From NCBI GenBank assembly GCA_007449985.2, contig VIIQ02000001.1:700001-764000 (forward strand): DNA of 64,000 nucleotides, read 5' to 3'. The position numbers and the translations under genes are program-made. Shown in pieces: positions 47,401-58,804 of this stretch (positions within the stretch are counted from its first letter, which is position 1; every line of letters starts with the position of its first letter). Below the pieces are notes generated by a model. It did not search any database. It was given only the letters and a program-made list of their open reading frames with translations, and was not told the DNA's origin. Source of the DNA: Desmodesmus armatus (taxonomy: Eukaryota > Chlorophyta > Chlorophyceae > Sphaeropleales > Scenedesmaceae).

Positions 47401-50149
47401 TGCGCAGGTACGCATGCAAGGGTGCAGATAGCTGCGGCTGGGTATAGAGGAAAGACCGGCGCGCCATGTGCGTGGGTGGGGAGGGAGGTGTGCATGCAGG
47501 CTTTTGGTATCTGGTTTGTCAGGCACCAGCAGAAGTCCCAATCTGCAGAGCCAGTGGCTGCACCTCCTGGATACTTCCCACTGGGTGCATCCACATGCTG
47601 ACATGGGAACCAGCACAACAGACAATGCTGCATGTCTGCAGCCCACATCATGCTTACCTGCGGCTTAATCGTCCATGTGCGCTTTGCTGACTGCTCCTTC
47701 GGCTAATTGCTGCGGGGGGTGCTGTTGCTGCTGCTGCTGCTGCTTCTGCGCAGGCATCCGTGATGCAGGACCGAGGCCACCCCGCTCCTGCGCCACCTGT
47801 TTGCAGCAGCTGTGCAGCCAGTGCTGCACTCACTGCGCTCCTGGGCCTTCCTCCCTGACACTCAGGCAGCAGAAGCAGCAGCAGAGGCAACAGCCATGGC
47901 CAGCTTCACAGCAGGCAGCAGCAACAGCGGGATTGGAGCGCAGCTGGGCTGCATCGCGGCTGCTGCTTATGCTGGGCTGGCGGCTCCGGAGGCAGCATGG
48001 TGGCGGTTGGTGGGCCATTTGCAGCTGCTTGTGGCGCTGGAGGTGCTGGGGTGCTGCATTCGGCCGGTGGTCATGGCAGCAGTGGCAGCACTGGCGGCGG
48101 CGGCGGTGGCAGCAGTGCCAAGTCTTGGTCTGGCAGCAGAGCAGCGGATTCTGCCATGCGCCAGTGCTTGCAGCAGGCGTGGAGCAGCATGTGTGACCGG
48201 CTGCCGGGTTGCCCGGTTTCCTTGCGCACGTGCAGGAGCCAGCGAGGGTAGCTGGGCTGCAGCTGCACTTGCTGCAGCTGCTGGGGGCCCCAGGGCAGGA
48301 GTTGGCAGAGAGGCTGGGGTGGCTGGCAGAGTTGGAGCAGCAGGAGCTTTCTGAGGTGCTGTCTGTGCCTCTAGAAGGCACTACTGCAGCAGCCGGGGCA
48401 CCAAATTCCAACCCAAGCCAGGGGATAGCAGGGGTGGGGGCAGGGGGAGGAGGGGCGATGTTGCAGCTTCCAGGCTTTGGCCATGGCTCTGTGGGGCTGC
48501 TGGGAGGTAGCGGTGCCAGTGGTGGTGGCAGCGGCGGCATTTTGGGAGGTGTGGGGCATCAGAGTGACAGCCTCACGTGCAACATGACGCCACAGCAGTT
48601 GAAGCAGGTGGGTGGAGTGTGTTGAATCCTGGCATGAACTCGTGTGTATATGGCAAGATATGTGTCGCATTCACGCCGGCAGTGTTGGCTTGGTCAGCCT
48701 GAGCAAGCATCAGAAGCATAGTGCAAGCTCAGGCTTTGCCTCAAGCTCTTTTGGTCAGATCGTCGTGCACATTCATGCCAGTGCCTGCATCTTCTATCTC
48801 AACAACGGGAATGCTGTGCTGCTGTTGTTGCTGGTGCTGCTGCAGTGTGCCGCTGTGGCTGCAGACTTCAGGGCTGCGCGTCAGGTTGAGGTGCAGCGGC
48901 TGCTGCAGGACCTGGCACAGCGCAGGGTGGCACATCACGCGGCCCACGAGCTGTGGCTGGCTGGCAGGTACGCTCCGGATATCTGCAGCCAAGGACAGTG
49001 CACAGTCAGCCTAGTAAAACTACAGGTTCGCATGGATTTGCAGCCAGGTTTGGATTTATTTGCAGCTCACCATGGTAACGTCTATGCACTCAACTTGTGC
49101 GCATTTCATCCATATCCCTGCCCTCTCGTGCCTGCCGTCGCTTTTGTGGCTGTAGGCAGGAGGAGCGCCGGGCAGCTGAGGAGGCGCGGGCCAGGCTGCA
49201 GGCCGAAGCTGCCATGCGGCGCAAGCAGCGCCAGCAGCGGCTGCTGTTGCAGCAGCAAGAGGACATCGCTGCTGCTGAAACAAGGTGTGAGGTGGTTTGT
49301 GATGAGAAAAATGGGTATTAGCCAGCATGCCGCTTTCAGGTGATCTTGTCAGCGGAGCTGCACACGCATGACGCACATGCATGTGAAGCTGCTGTGTGTG
49401 TAGGCACACCTTCAGGCGTGGATAACAACAAAGGCATATGCGGTGTGAGCCTGGGCCAACTCCTGCGCGCATGCATGCATGCACGGGCTTGCGCACAGCT
49501 TGCAGCTCTCATTGCAGACGTCATTGTTGAGACACTGCCCCAGACTTGCATGCCCATGGGCGACACAGGCAGCGCTGCCATGTTGTGTAATGCCGCCACC
49601 AATGGTCTCCAACATGCCCAGACCACTTTTGCCGAACGCGCTCATTGCAGGCGCTTGGAGTCGCGCCTGCGCAACGACCTTTGAGCAGCAGCTGCTGCAC
49701 GAGGCCGCATTGAAGGAGCACAAACAGGCCCTACAGCAGCTCAGGCAGGAGCTTGCCAACCTGGACAACACCACATCAGCAGCAGCAGCGGTGGCGGCGG
49801 CGGCTGAGCTACCGGTCTTTGGGGACCTCATCAGTGTGCAGGTTTCAGCAGCTGCTGCTGCTGCCGCACCAGCTGCTGATGTTGAACTGACTGCAACAGG
49901 GCGGCTCGTCAGCGGCTTTGCCACTGCATCTGGAGCAGCAGCAGCGGAACTCGGCGGGGGGCTGGATGTTGGCAGCATCGTGCTGGACTTTACTGCTGCC
50001 GCTGGTGCTGACAACGGCAGTGGTCGTGGTGGCGGCGGCGGGGGTGACAGTGGGCCACCAGGGGATGCGGCAGGTGCAGCGTCCACGCGTTGCACAGCAG
50101 GTGGCGAGAGCAGCAGTATGTCCTGGATTTGGAGGCCTCTGCCGTGACC

Positions 50150-50187
<38 letters not shown>

Positions 50188-52229
50188 TCAACGGGGCACC
50201 TGGGGCCGCCCAGTTGTTGACATAAGCCCTGCAGCAGGTGCGCAGAGTGCTGTCGGTGAGGCTGTGGGGTTGCGGAAGAGCGGACTTCCCTTCCGTGGCT
50301 GTGCCTTGGGATGAGCTGTGCAAACAGGGGAGGGATGAAAGCAGGAGCTGCATTTGCCACACACACCAGCACTGTCTACAGGGGTTGCCATTTGAACCAG
50401 TCGCTTGCTGCTCCCCGTACTCCCAACCTCTCCAACTCCCACACTCCAGCACTGCCGCATGTGCGCAGGTACCCACCCACCCTCCCTTTGCCGCTCCCTC
50501 GGTAACATTATCTGCTGGATTGTTGCGGTTTCATGCGCCCAACACTCACCCCTCTACCCCAGCAGCTGCATGGGTACACCCTCCCTTTGTCGCTCCTTCA
50601 TCTACTCATCTGCTGGATGTTGCGGTCTAATACACCGAGCACCCAACACTCACCCCTCTATCTTCCACACGTCCTTCCCTGCCACAGGTGCTCCATCTGG
50701 CCAGCAGGCAGCAGGTCCCCTGGCAGTAATCGGCTCAGCAGCAGCAGCAGCAGCAGGGGGAACATCAGGGAGGAACCCTCAGCAGCAGCAGGCAGCTGGG
50801 CGGCGGTCCAACTCTCAGCCCAGGCATCTGCCAGGCATGGGGCGGCCTGTGAGCGCACACTCCAGGCGCAACAGCAGCGACGACGACGGCAGCGGCGGGC
50901 TGTTCGGCAGCGCTGACGCCGCCGCCGCCGCTGCTGCTGCTGCTGGGGCTGGCGGTGCTGCTGCAGGGGCTGCAGGCAGCGGAGGGGCGGGCAGCAGGGC
51001 AGGCAGGGGAGGCGCCGTGGGGGGATCAGCAGCATGAGTAGCATCCTAGGAGGCTTTGGGGCGTCCTCATTTGGAGCCGGGGCACTCAATGGGCGAGGCA
51101 ATGCGGCAAGAGGCAAGTGGGGGGTGCCTGTCGTGCCGGGCCCTGCTGCTGGCCTTGCTGCTGCTGCTGGAGGTGGTGTGCGCCCACACTACAGCGTAGG
51201 GCCTCCACAGGAGACATCCTTGTGCTTGGAAATGATAACATGGGCGGCGGCATTGGAAGCAGCAGCAGCAGCAGCGGCATGAGAGAGCAGCAGCACTCAG
51301 GGGGCCAGCAAGGGTGGCAGGGGCTGCAGCGGCAGTCGAGTGGGGGTGTAGCAGGTCGGCCGCGCAGCGGCAGCTTCAGTGGGGCCGGCAGCAGGCCGAG
51401 CACGCCCCGGGGTTGGCGGGGCGCTGACGCTGCTGCTGCTGCTGCTGCTGCCTCGCGATCTCACCATCAGGGGCAGCTGCAGCGGCAGCAGAGCTGGCAC
51501 CACATGCAGCAGCAGCAGATGCTGCTGGTGCAGGAACAGGAGTTGTCCATGGGTTGGGCGGATGGTACTGGGGGCGTTGTGGGTGCTCCTGTTGGCTTTG
51601 ATGTATTCGATGGCTTGGTGGCAGGGGCCGCTGGGGCTGGTAGTGGTGGTGTCGATAGCGCAGCAGCAGCAGCGGCGGCCAGCACAGGGTGGCTGCTGAG
51701 CAGGAGTCAGCAGAGAGGTGGGCGGGCAGTGCTGCAGGAGGGTCAGGGCAACAGCCTGATTGTGGCCTGGCTGATGCAGCAGAACGGCTTCGTGGGGGCT
51801 GGTGCTGGCACTGCTGGTGCTGCTGCTGTAGCGGGAGAGCAGTCCCTGCTGTCACCTGCTGGTGATGATGGTGACACCAGTGGTAGCGGCACCCCACAAC
51901 AGCATGGCAACCCAGCAGCAGCAGCAGCAGGGGTGAAGCCCGGCCCAGCTGCTCCCTTGGTTGCTTGCCTAGAGGTGCTGCTGGTGCAGCCGCTGCAGGA
52001 GCAGTGCAGGCTGACCACCGTTGCCTGCTGGAGCCTGCTGCTGCAGGAGCACCGGCTGCTGCAGCGGCTGAGCACCATACAGGGCCTGTTCTTCCAGCAG
52101 CAGGGGGACTGGGTGGTGCTGCTGTGCGATGCTCTGGAGCCGCTGCTGCTGGCACAGCAGCACCAAGGGCTGGATCAGCACGAGTGCGGTCAGCAGCAGC
52201 AGCAGGGGCGGGGTCAGCAGGGGTGCGGT

Positions 52230-52260
<31 letters not shown>

Positions 52261-53866
52261 GAGAGGGTAGTCCAGGAGTAGGGCCAGGGGGTGTCAGCCA
52301 GGGGTTGGCATCGCCTGTGGTGCTGCAGCTGCTGCTGGAGGGTGCAGTACAGCAGAGCTGCCTGGCTAAGATGCCTGAGGCTGAGTGCATGAGCTTGCAG
52401 GTGGGCTGGGGTGTAGTTTCGGAGAAAGAGGTCATGGAGTAGGGCTTGACCGCACATACATAGCTTTGCAACACGACATCACCTTTTAGTGCCAACTCGT
52501 TGGGGTGCCAGGGGGCTACCTCTCCATTGTGCTTGTCATATGGAGCAATTGACTTCATCAGCAAGCTCACATGACGATCGGACCTGATGTGTCTGTTGCA
52601 GGCTGTCGCTGACAGGGCTCTTGGAGGCTGGAGCTCTCCTGCTCAGCTCCCAGCCAGCAGCTTTAGTGGCAGCGGCCAGTCTATCCCATCAACAGCAGCG
52701 GTGGCTGCAGCAGCAGCAGGTGCCACCGACTGCCTGGTGCTGGGCTATGAGGCTCCATGGCCTGTGAGCCTGTTGCTAGGGCAGCATCAGCTGCAGCAGT
52801 ATGCCGATGTATTCAGCGTCCTGCTCCGGCTGCGGCGGCTGCAGCAGCAGCTCATGAAGCAGTGGCAGCCACTCAACCACAGGGCCAGCAGCAGCAGCAG
52901 CAGTACCGCTGCAGGCCGGCGTGCACGGCATGCGTCCGACGCAGGAGCCCTTGGCGGCAGGAGCGGCAGCAGTGGCGGAGGTGTGCTGGGTGATAGCAGG
53001 GCAGCACGAAGGGCGACATGGCATGGCGCCCCTGGACAGGGCAGCAGCTGCTTGGGGCCTGCGGTGCGGACAGACGCAGCAGCAGCAGCAGCAGCGGAGG
53101 TTGATGTGGGTCTGTCGCGGCTGCAGGACTTGAGGCGTTGGCATGCGCTGGCGCTGCACTGCATCGACAGTTTGTTGGGATATATGCTTGGGGAGCTGTC
53201 GGGCCAACAGCAGAGCAGGTTTGAGGCAGCGGTGGGGCGAGGTCCTGTGGAGCTGCATGTGATGCTGCAGGCACATGAACAGCTGCTGGCGGCTGCTAGG
53301 GAGGTGTGCTTCCTGCCGCCTGCACAGCAGCAGCAGCAGGGTGGGATGCAGATGGGGACTCAGCAGCAGCAGCAGCAGCAGCAGGCGAGTGCGGCAGGTG
53401 CAGGCAAGCGAATCGAGTTGACCACATACGCGCTTGTCGAGAGCGCCTGGCAGCTGCAACAGCACGTTGCACAGCTGCTGGAGACTCAGGGGGGAGCAGC
53501 AGCAGCAGGGGCGGACCAGCTGGGGGAAGGGTCCGGGTCCGGGTACCTAGGCCGCAGTGCTGCCGGTGGTGGCCGTAGCAGCAGGCACGGTTTGACCGGT
53601 CTGCTGCTGGCGCTGGTGCTGGTGGTATCACCGGGCAAGGTAGGAGGGTGCTGGCGAGGGCGCCGTCTGGCTTCAAGGAGGGCTCCTGCTGCTCTGGGCT
53701 TGCAGCTGCGTTGGAGGGGGATGCTGCAGGCTTTTGGGAGGCAGTTGAGCCTGCTGGGGTGCAGCTGGAGCGGCTGGTGGAGGGGCTGAAGCAGCTGCTG
53801 AAGCACAGCATGCAGACACAGGTTGGGCACCCCTTGGTGGGATTGGCGGGCAGGTTGGGGGTGTGA
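44439..53866 (+). CDS. GCP6: Gamma-tubulin complex component, GCP6-like
   Basis: Exons I support: 44439-44603, 44742-44795, 44911-44987, 45241-46449, 46689-47407, about 47754-48607, 48846-48967, 49156-49284, 49651-50237, 50688-52400, 52602-53866; roughly 2,100 codons. Family matches to GCP6 in order: SLLQLLVVQREMTAQLQQLA with LAELC (GRIP1 region), LRHLFAAAVQPVLHSLRSW, FLAHVQEPARVAGLQLHLLQ, a basic coiled coil (RRQEERRAAEEARARLQ), a long low-complexity linker, then GRIP2: LVACLEVLLVQPL, GDWVVLLCDALEPLLL, CLVLGYEAPWPVSLLL, YADVFSVLLRLRRLQQQL and a C-terminal helix ending VGHPLVGLAGRLGV. GCP6 helps assemble the gamma-tubulin ring complex that nucleates microtubules. About nine single-base frame switches occur inside exons (see findings), so no continuous ORF exists as given. 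A GCP5-type assignment is possible but less likely because of the central coiled coil. Confidence 0.8.
50470..50690 (+). repeat. ~100-bp duplication in the GCP6-like intron before exon 10
   Basis: CTCCCTTTG at 50482 and 50581, ATCTGCTGGAT in both halves, and AACACTCACCCCTCTA at 50541 and 50645 define two diverged copies, 99-104 bp apart. The second copy leads into the exon 10 acceptor. Confidence 0.75.
52190..52260 (+). repeat. CAG tracts (polyGln) between the GRIP2 segments of the GCP6-like gene
   Basis: Two CAG runs separated by a short Gly-rich stretch (CGQ repeats). Another long CAG run lies at about 50153-50185. All are in frame. Confidence 0.8.
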
Positions 53867-54082
53867 TGCGGTGCAGAGTTTGCACAGGTGGGGGTCTTGC
53901 TTGCACCGCGGATGCGGTCGAGGGCTTTGGGCATGATGCTTGTGTGATGCCTGCTCGGCAGTGTCCCTGTGTGGCGTGCGGTGTGTCTGAGGCTTGCGTG
54001 TCTGTGGTTGTGGGAACAAAGGCAGGATGCTCTTGTGAATCTTTGGCATACCCGGGAGGTTGGTTGTCCTGAACTGTGACCA

Positions 54083-54087
54083 TGTAA
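54083..54087 (+). terminator. putative poly(A) signal TGTAA of the GCP6-like gene
   Basis: 217 bp after the stop codon, at the end of the G/T-rich + strand segment. Confidence 0.5.
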
Positions 54088-54219
54088 AATAGTTGCTGAA
54101 GCAAACCTTATGCTTTGTCTCCCAAGCCCACTGCCCGCCACTCTTGCCTCGTGCAGTTCAGTTTCATGGGACTAGGCCGGGTTGATCTTTGTCACAATCA
54201 AGTAGGAACAGGGTGTCTA

Positions 54220-54224
54220 TTACA
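54220..54224 (-). terminator. putative poly(A) signal TGTAA of the P4H-like gene
   Basis: TTACA on the + strand, 359 bp downstream of the minus-strand stop codon. Confidence 0.5.
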
Positions 54225-54582
54225 AGAGTGTTATTGGTGTTTGACAGATGACAGTCAACGGTGTGGTCCACCTGCGACTGATTTGACGCTTTGCGCTGAG
54301 ACACAAAGCAGCAGACCCAATGTCTCAGTTGCACACTGCTGCACAGAATATCAAAATGCATCCATCACAAAACATGGAGTGCAGACCAGATAACGCGCGC
54401 AGAGTCACAGGCACAGAGGGTGCCCAAAAACTGCTGCACGCGACCTGCAGCCAAAGGCATAACTGCAAACGTTGAGAAGACACAACGCCAAGCCTCAGAC
54501 CCCAACACTGGGACCTGGCTGGTGCATTGTATCAATGGCGCAGCATTCGCCTTAAAGTTTGCGCACGCTGCGCCGCGGGTCC

Positions 54583-57500
54583 CTACCAGACATTCGCCCA
54601 AGACGACTGCTGCTGGCTGGGCGACGCATGGCCTCCAGAGATGCCTACTGCTGCCTGGTAGCGCATGTCCCGCCTGATGGCATTACGAGCCTTCCGCACC
54701 CCAGCACTACGGGCCGGCTCCGACCACTCCTGCCGCAAGCTATGCATGTTGCCGTAGATGCAGTCCATGTACGCTTTCAAGGACGGCAACCCTGCACTGC
54801 TGCTGCTGCTTGCTGTGTCACCGGCGCCTTGCGTCCGCACGGGGCGCAAGCTGTCGCAGCTGCGGCAGTCTTGGCAGCTGCGTCTGCACATGCCCCTGAG
54901 GCCGATCATCTGTCCGGGTGCATCGTCACAGTACCCCTGAGCAGCCCATATGCTGCAGAACGTTCAGCAACAGTGAGCAACCGTGCTGCGTGTGAGTAGT
55001 GGTGATGTTGTGGCTATGGCTGCTTGTGCACATGTTACTGGAGGTTGCAACCTTGAGTAGTGATCGCCAGCAGGCTCGGCGCGGCGTAGAGACGCTGACT
55101 GCACTTGCACATGCATTGCGAGAAGCTGCATGTTTTTTCTGCAACGCAACATCGCCGTGCGCAGCCAAACTCAACAGCTGCATCGTGCAGCTGGTGCGCC
55201 GTACTCAATTTTCTGGCTGTGGTTGTTGTTTGCTCTGCTGGTCCAGCCGTAAGCCACACGGCGTCTACGATGCATGGTGTGTCATACCACACGGTGTGCA
55301 TATGCACATCGCTGGCCCTTGGTAAGAACGTCACCACCAACTTGGCAAGGCACTAGGACCGTGCTCCTGTGATTTAGTGTCACCACATCACTAGTACACG
55401 GCACACCACAACGCCTTGACACCATTCTCACCTGCAGGCTGGGTGGTGTCCTCACACACGGAAGCCAGGGCCATGGCGTTGTCTTGGCCAACAGGCATGT
55501 TCTGGAGCCACGTGGTGGCTATCCAAGGCTTGGATGCCTGCAACACACCAACAGCAGCCTGAGAACATGCATGGCCATAAAGCATATGGGACAACCCTAA
55601 ACCCTCAGGCTAGGCTAATGCCTTCCGCCTGGGCTAGTTGCATGCTGCCGGACTCCAAACCGTGAATCTCAACAAACATCTGTACACATGTGCTTGATCA
55701 TCAGAACCAACCGTGTGCTGTGGCCTGTTTCAGGGACTGCAGTGCCTCACCTGACTGCCCCCAGAACAGAATAGGTGGGCAGCAGAAGCATCTGGTGTGT
55801 GCCCATCCACCAGCATGTTCCAGATCAGCAGCGCGCTGCCCTTGGGGAACCCTGTCAGCGTCAACCCCGCCTGCACTGAACCATCGCAGAAACCTTGTCC
55901 GTCGCTGCTGCTGCTGCCCAAAGAGTGATGCGTCTCGATGTGTATTCTGAGAACCTCGTCGTGTTCGCCCCTGCGCCCAACTTGGGAGTCCCTGAGGCGG
56001 CTTTCAACCTGCATCCACAGTGGCCAGGGAGGCAAGGAAATCACACCATGCTGTACAGGCTGCACTCCAGTATGGTCCGATTGCAGCAGGCTGCTACTGT
56101 TGCTGTTCCTGTTACATGGTTCAAGCAGTGCCTGAACACGTCATAGGGTTCCACAACAAGGGCTCATCGGGTATACTTGACAGATGACAGCATGTGACCT
56201 GTAAAATATAGACTAATGCTCACACCAGCAATCATATCAAGCTTTGTGCGGATGTTCATACCTCTTTGCCCTGGTCCTGGATGGCCTTGAACTCGAAGGG
56301 CACTGCACTGCCTCTCCAGGCGCCCCCACGAGCAATGGGGAACACCACGCTCCAGTTGCGGCTGCTGCCACTGCTTGCACCCTCAGCAGGGTCATCCCCA
56401 AGGAAGAGCAGCACTGTGGCAGACCTGTGGTGAGACACAGAGGTGGTGCACGAACATCACTGAGCAGTTGGTGTGGATGTCTTGAAAGGAAGCCTATGTC
56501 TATGTAAAAGTGCCACATTGCCAGGATCGCACTGACCACCGCTGTTGCAGCCGGAACAGCACACAATATCAAGTCAGCCAAGTGAGCTTGCAGGGCAAAT
56601 CGTCGTCAGTGAGAGCCTGCTGGATGAGGCAGTGCCACTGGCATGATCTTGGCCTTGAGATATTTGAGACATGGGGGCTTGCTTGATCAAGTTGGCCACT
56701 ACGTTTTGCCATGTGGGTTTTCTTGTGCATGGCATGACAGCGCTCGGCCGGCAGCAACACAACATGACACGGCAACCAAGCAGCAACATACCTGTAGCGC
56801 TGGTAGTCTTCAGTGGCCAGCCTGTCTGTGAGCAGGTCTGTGTGCAGGACTGAGTCACTCTGAGTGAAGCCTTGCGTCAACTGCAGGACAGCAAGGCAGC
56901 AAACGTCAGCTCGGCTACTTGATACCTGCCTTGCTCAGTGTAAGTCTGGTTGTTTTAACTGCATGCCTGGCAACTGCTGGAGGCTGGCGGTGCCGCAGAT
57001 TGCAAGCTGGCCGTCCACACAGCAGCCGCTGCCTTCGGCTGGGCTGCATGCCAGTCATTACTTGCAGGCACTAGCTGCCAGTGTGACACGAACTCCCCAC
57101 AGGGGAGACCTCCTGACCGTCAGTGTGCCTGCACATGGTGTGCACATTCTAGGCTCACTTGCCAGTCGTGTAAATATGTGCAGCTGCTTCTACTGCTACT
57201 TGTGCCATCAATAACAGTTGGGGTTTTGGGTTTTGGGGCCCTGAACCCTTGACAAGTACCATCAACGAACCGAATACCTTCCTGCTCACCTGCCAGCCCT
57301 CCAGATGGTTTGGCGGCATTGCCGTCCAGTTTGCCACCCGCTGCTCGATATCGAGCAGCAGTAGCAGCGACCTAAGTTCCTCCTCAGCAGATTGTGCATC
57401 GTGCTGCTGGCCCACCTCCGCACCTCCCACTGTCTTGGAGGGCCGTACAAGCAGCTGCCTCATCCTATCACACTCTGTAGGAGTGAGGAGGTTGTGGTGA

Positions 57501-57745
57501 AGGTGTAACCTAGGGTGCCAGCTGAGATGTTGGATCCACGGGGCTGTGGAGGCCAGGCCGGCGGGGCGGTTGTGGGGCTGTATGCTGAGGTCGATGGTAT
57601 GTTGATCGGCTGCAACTGTGGGTGATGCTGCTGCTGCTGGGGCGTCAGCGGGGAGGGCTGCTGGGGCGGTTGCTGCTGGGATGTCCTGCAACTGCGGCCA
57701 GTAGACGCGATGACAGCTAAGTTTGAGCAGTGCGACACGATGCAT
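54583..57745 (-). CDS. Prolyl 4-hydroxylase-like 2OG-Fe(II) dioxygenase with C-terminal ShKT-like module
   Basis: Exons: 57745-57290, 56880-56792, 56424-56262, 56008-55751, 55537-55432, 54936-54583; about 475 residues. PWIQHLSWHPRLHLHHNLLT with CDRMRQLL is the N-terminal signature of plant/algal P4Hs. The iron ligands are visible as HTD in SVLHTDLL and the distal His in ASAAHLFCSGG; the 2-oxoglutarate-binding Lys is likely in SKPWIATTW. The last exon has GYCDD...MCRRSCQDC, resembling the ShKT module fused to many algal P4Hs, but its first half seems missing. The exon 5 to 6 phases also disagree, so a small exon between 54940 and 55430 is probably not in my model. Such enzymes hydroxylate prolines of secreted or cell-wall glycoproteins in the ER/Golgi. 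Start: ATG at 57745 opens a short hydrophobic stretch; an upstream exon from ATG 58298 (MLHWQSDISARCG, donor about 58235) is also phase-compatible. Confidence 0.82.
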
Positions 57746-58799
57746 GAAGGATGACGTGTGGCCAACGTTACTGCAGCCGTTTTGTGAATGATTTGTGTAC
57801 AGATTAGAGGTTTGTGACCTGTACCTGGTCATGAAGGCACATACTGTCGCATACTTGACACCGCTGCTGAGACAGGTGTGGTAGAAGGGTGCAAAGGGAT
57901 GCATGTGCTCAAGAAGCAGCTGCAGGCCCCGCTTGCGGTGCACACCTGCAGCACTGTTGCACTGTCTGATCCAGCATGTCCTGTCACTGCACTTGTATCT
58001 GGCAGCAACTGGTCTGCAGGTGCCCCCGTGTTTGGCTGAGCCGCTGGTGGGTGTGGCATGTATGACCCCCCCTTCCATCCGATGAAAGCATCCTGAGATG
58101 CTGTATCCAGGCTAGCTTCCCAAACTCCTGCGTTTCAAAAAAACAGAAATGGTGGATTTTATTCCAGTGCAATAGCATGGGTTGACCCACAAAAACAGAA
58201 CATGTGTTTGTTGAGCTGCTGCTGCTGCTCACCCTGACATGTGAGGAGGCAGCCCAAAGCCCACAGCGCGCAGATATGTCGGACTGCCAGTGAAGCATGC
58301 ATTTGATATATATTGACGTTACTTGAAATCCCTCGGATAGTGTTTTGATGATGGTTGGTGTTCAGGCGGGAACAAGGTTCGTGGCTGACGCAAGGAAAGA
58401 GTAAAGACGTCCAAGCATTGTGGTGTACACTACTACAATGATGTTTGTTTGCATGATATGGGAGCGCTTTGATGACGTCATGAAGTTGTCAAGCCGGCAG
58501 CAATACGTTGTACAAGCTGTCAAGCAGGAAAATCCAGCTTGCATCGTCAACTTCAAAAGAGCACACAATTGTCTTTCAAACTAGATTTAGTAGATCTTTT
58601 CGCTTTGTGGACATTGTGTTTTTTAGGTCACAGTATGATTCCAGTACTTGGCAGTGCCAAGTTGGCACTACCACGGCAGTGAGGCTGGCTCGACTTGCTA
58701 CAAGACAAAGCGATGAGAGGGGCTGATGAAGTCCTGGATAAGACGTTTTCTAGGGACATGCAATCAACACAGCTCTTACTGCTGCAAGTAGGACTGCAG
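57746..58799. other. 5' region of the P4H-like gene and gap before the ABCG 3' end
   Basis: It contains the possible upstream P4H exon at 58298-about 58235, then about 500 bp of less skewed sequence likely to include the promoter. A 72-codon + strand open frame at 58508-58726 has no recognisable features. Confidence 0.35.
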
Positions 58800-58804
58800 T
58801 TACA
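58800..58804 (-). terminator. putative poly(A) signal TGTAA of the ABCG gene
   Basis: TTACA on the + strand at the point where A/C-rich composition begins. It implies a 3' UTR of about 2.3 kb for the minus-strand ABCG transcript. Confidence 0.4.

Larger units (their letters stand above)
53867..54582. other. Convergent 3' flanks of GCP6-like (+) and P4H-like (-) genes
   Basis: About 700 bp without coding support. It contains a + strand TGTAA at 54083 and a minus strand TGTAA at 54220, so the two transcripts probably end within about 100-150 bp of each other without overlap. Confidence 0.5.

Noticed and set aside
58508..58726. 72-codon + strand open frame near the P4H promoter
   Set aside because: Short, without homology signals or splice partners; likely chance.
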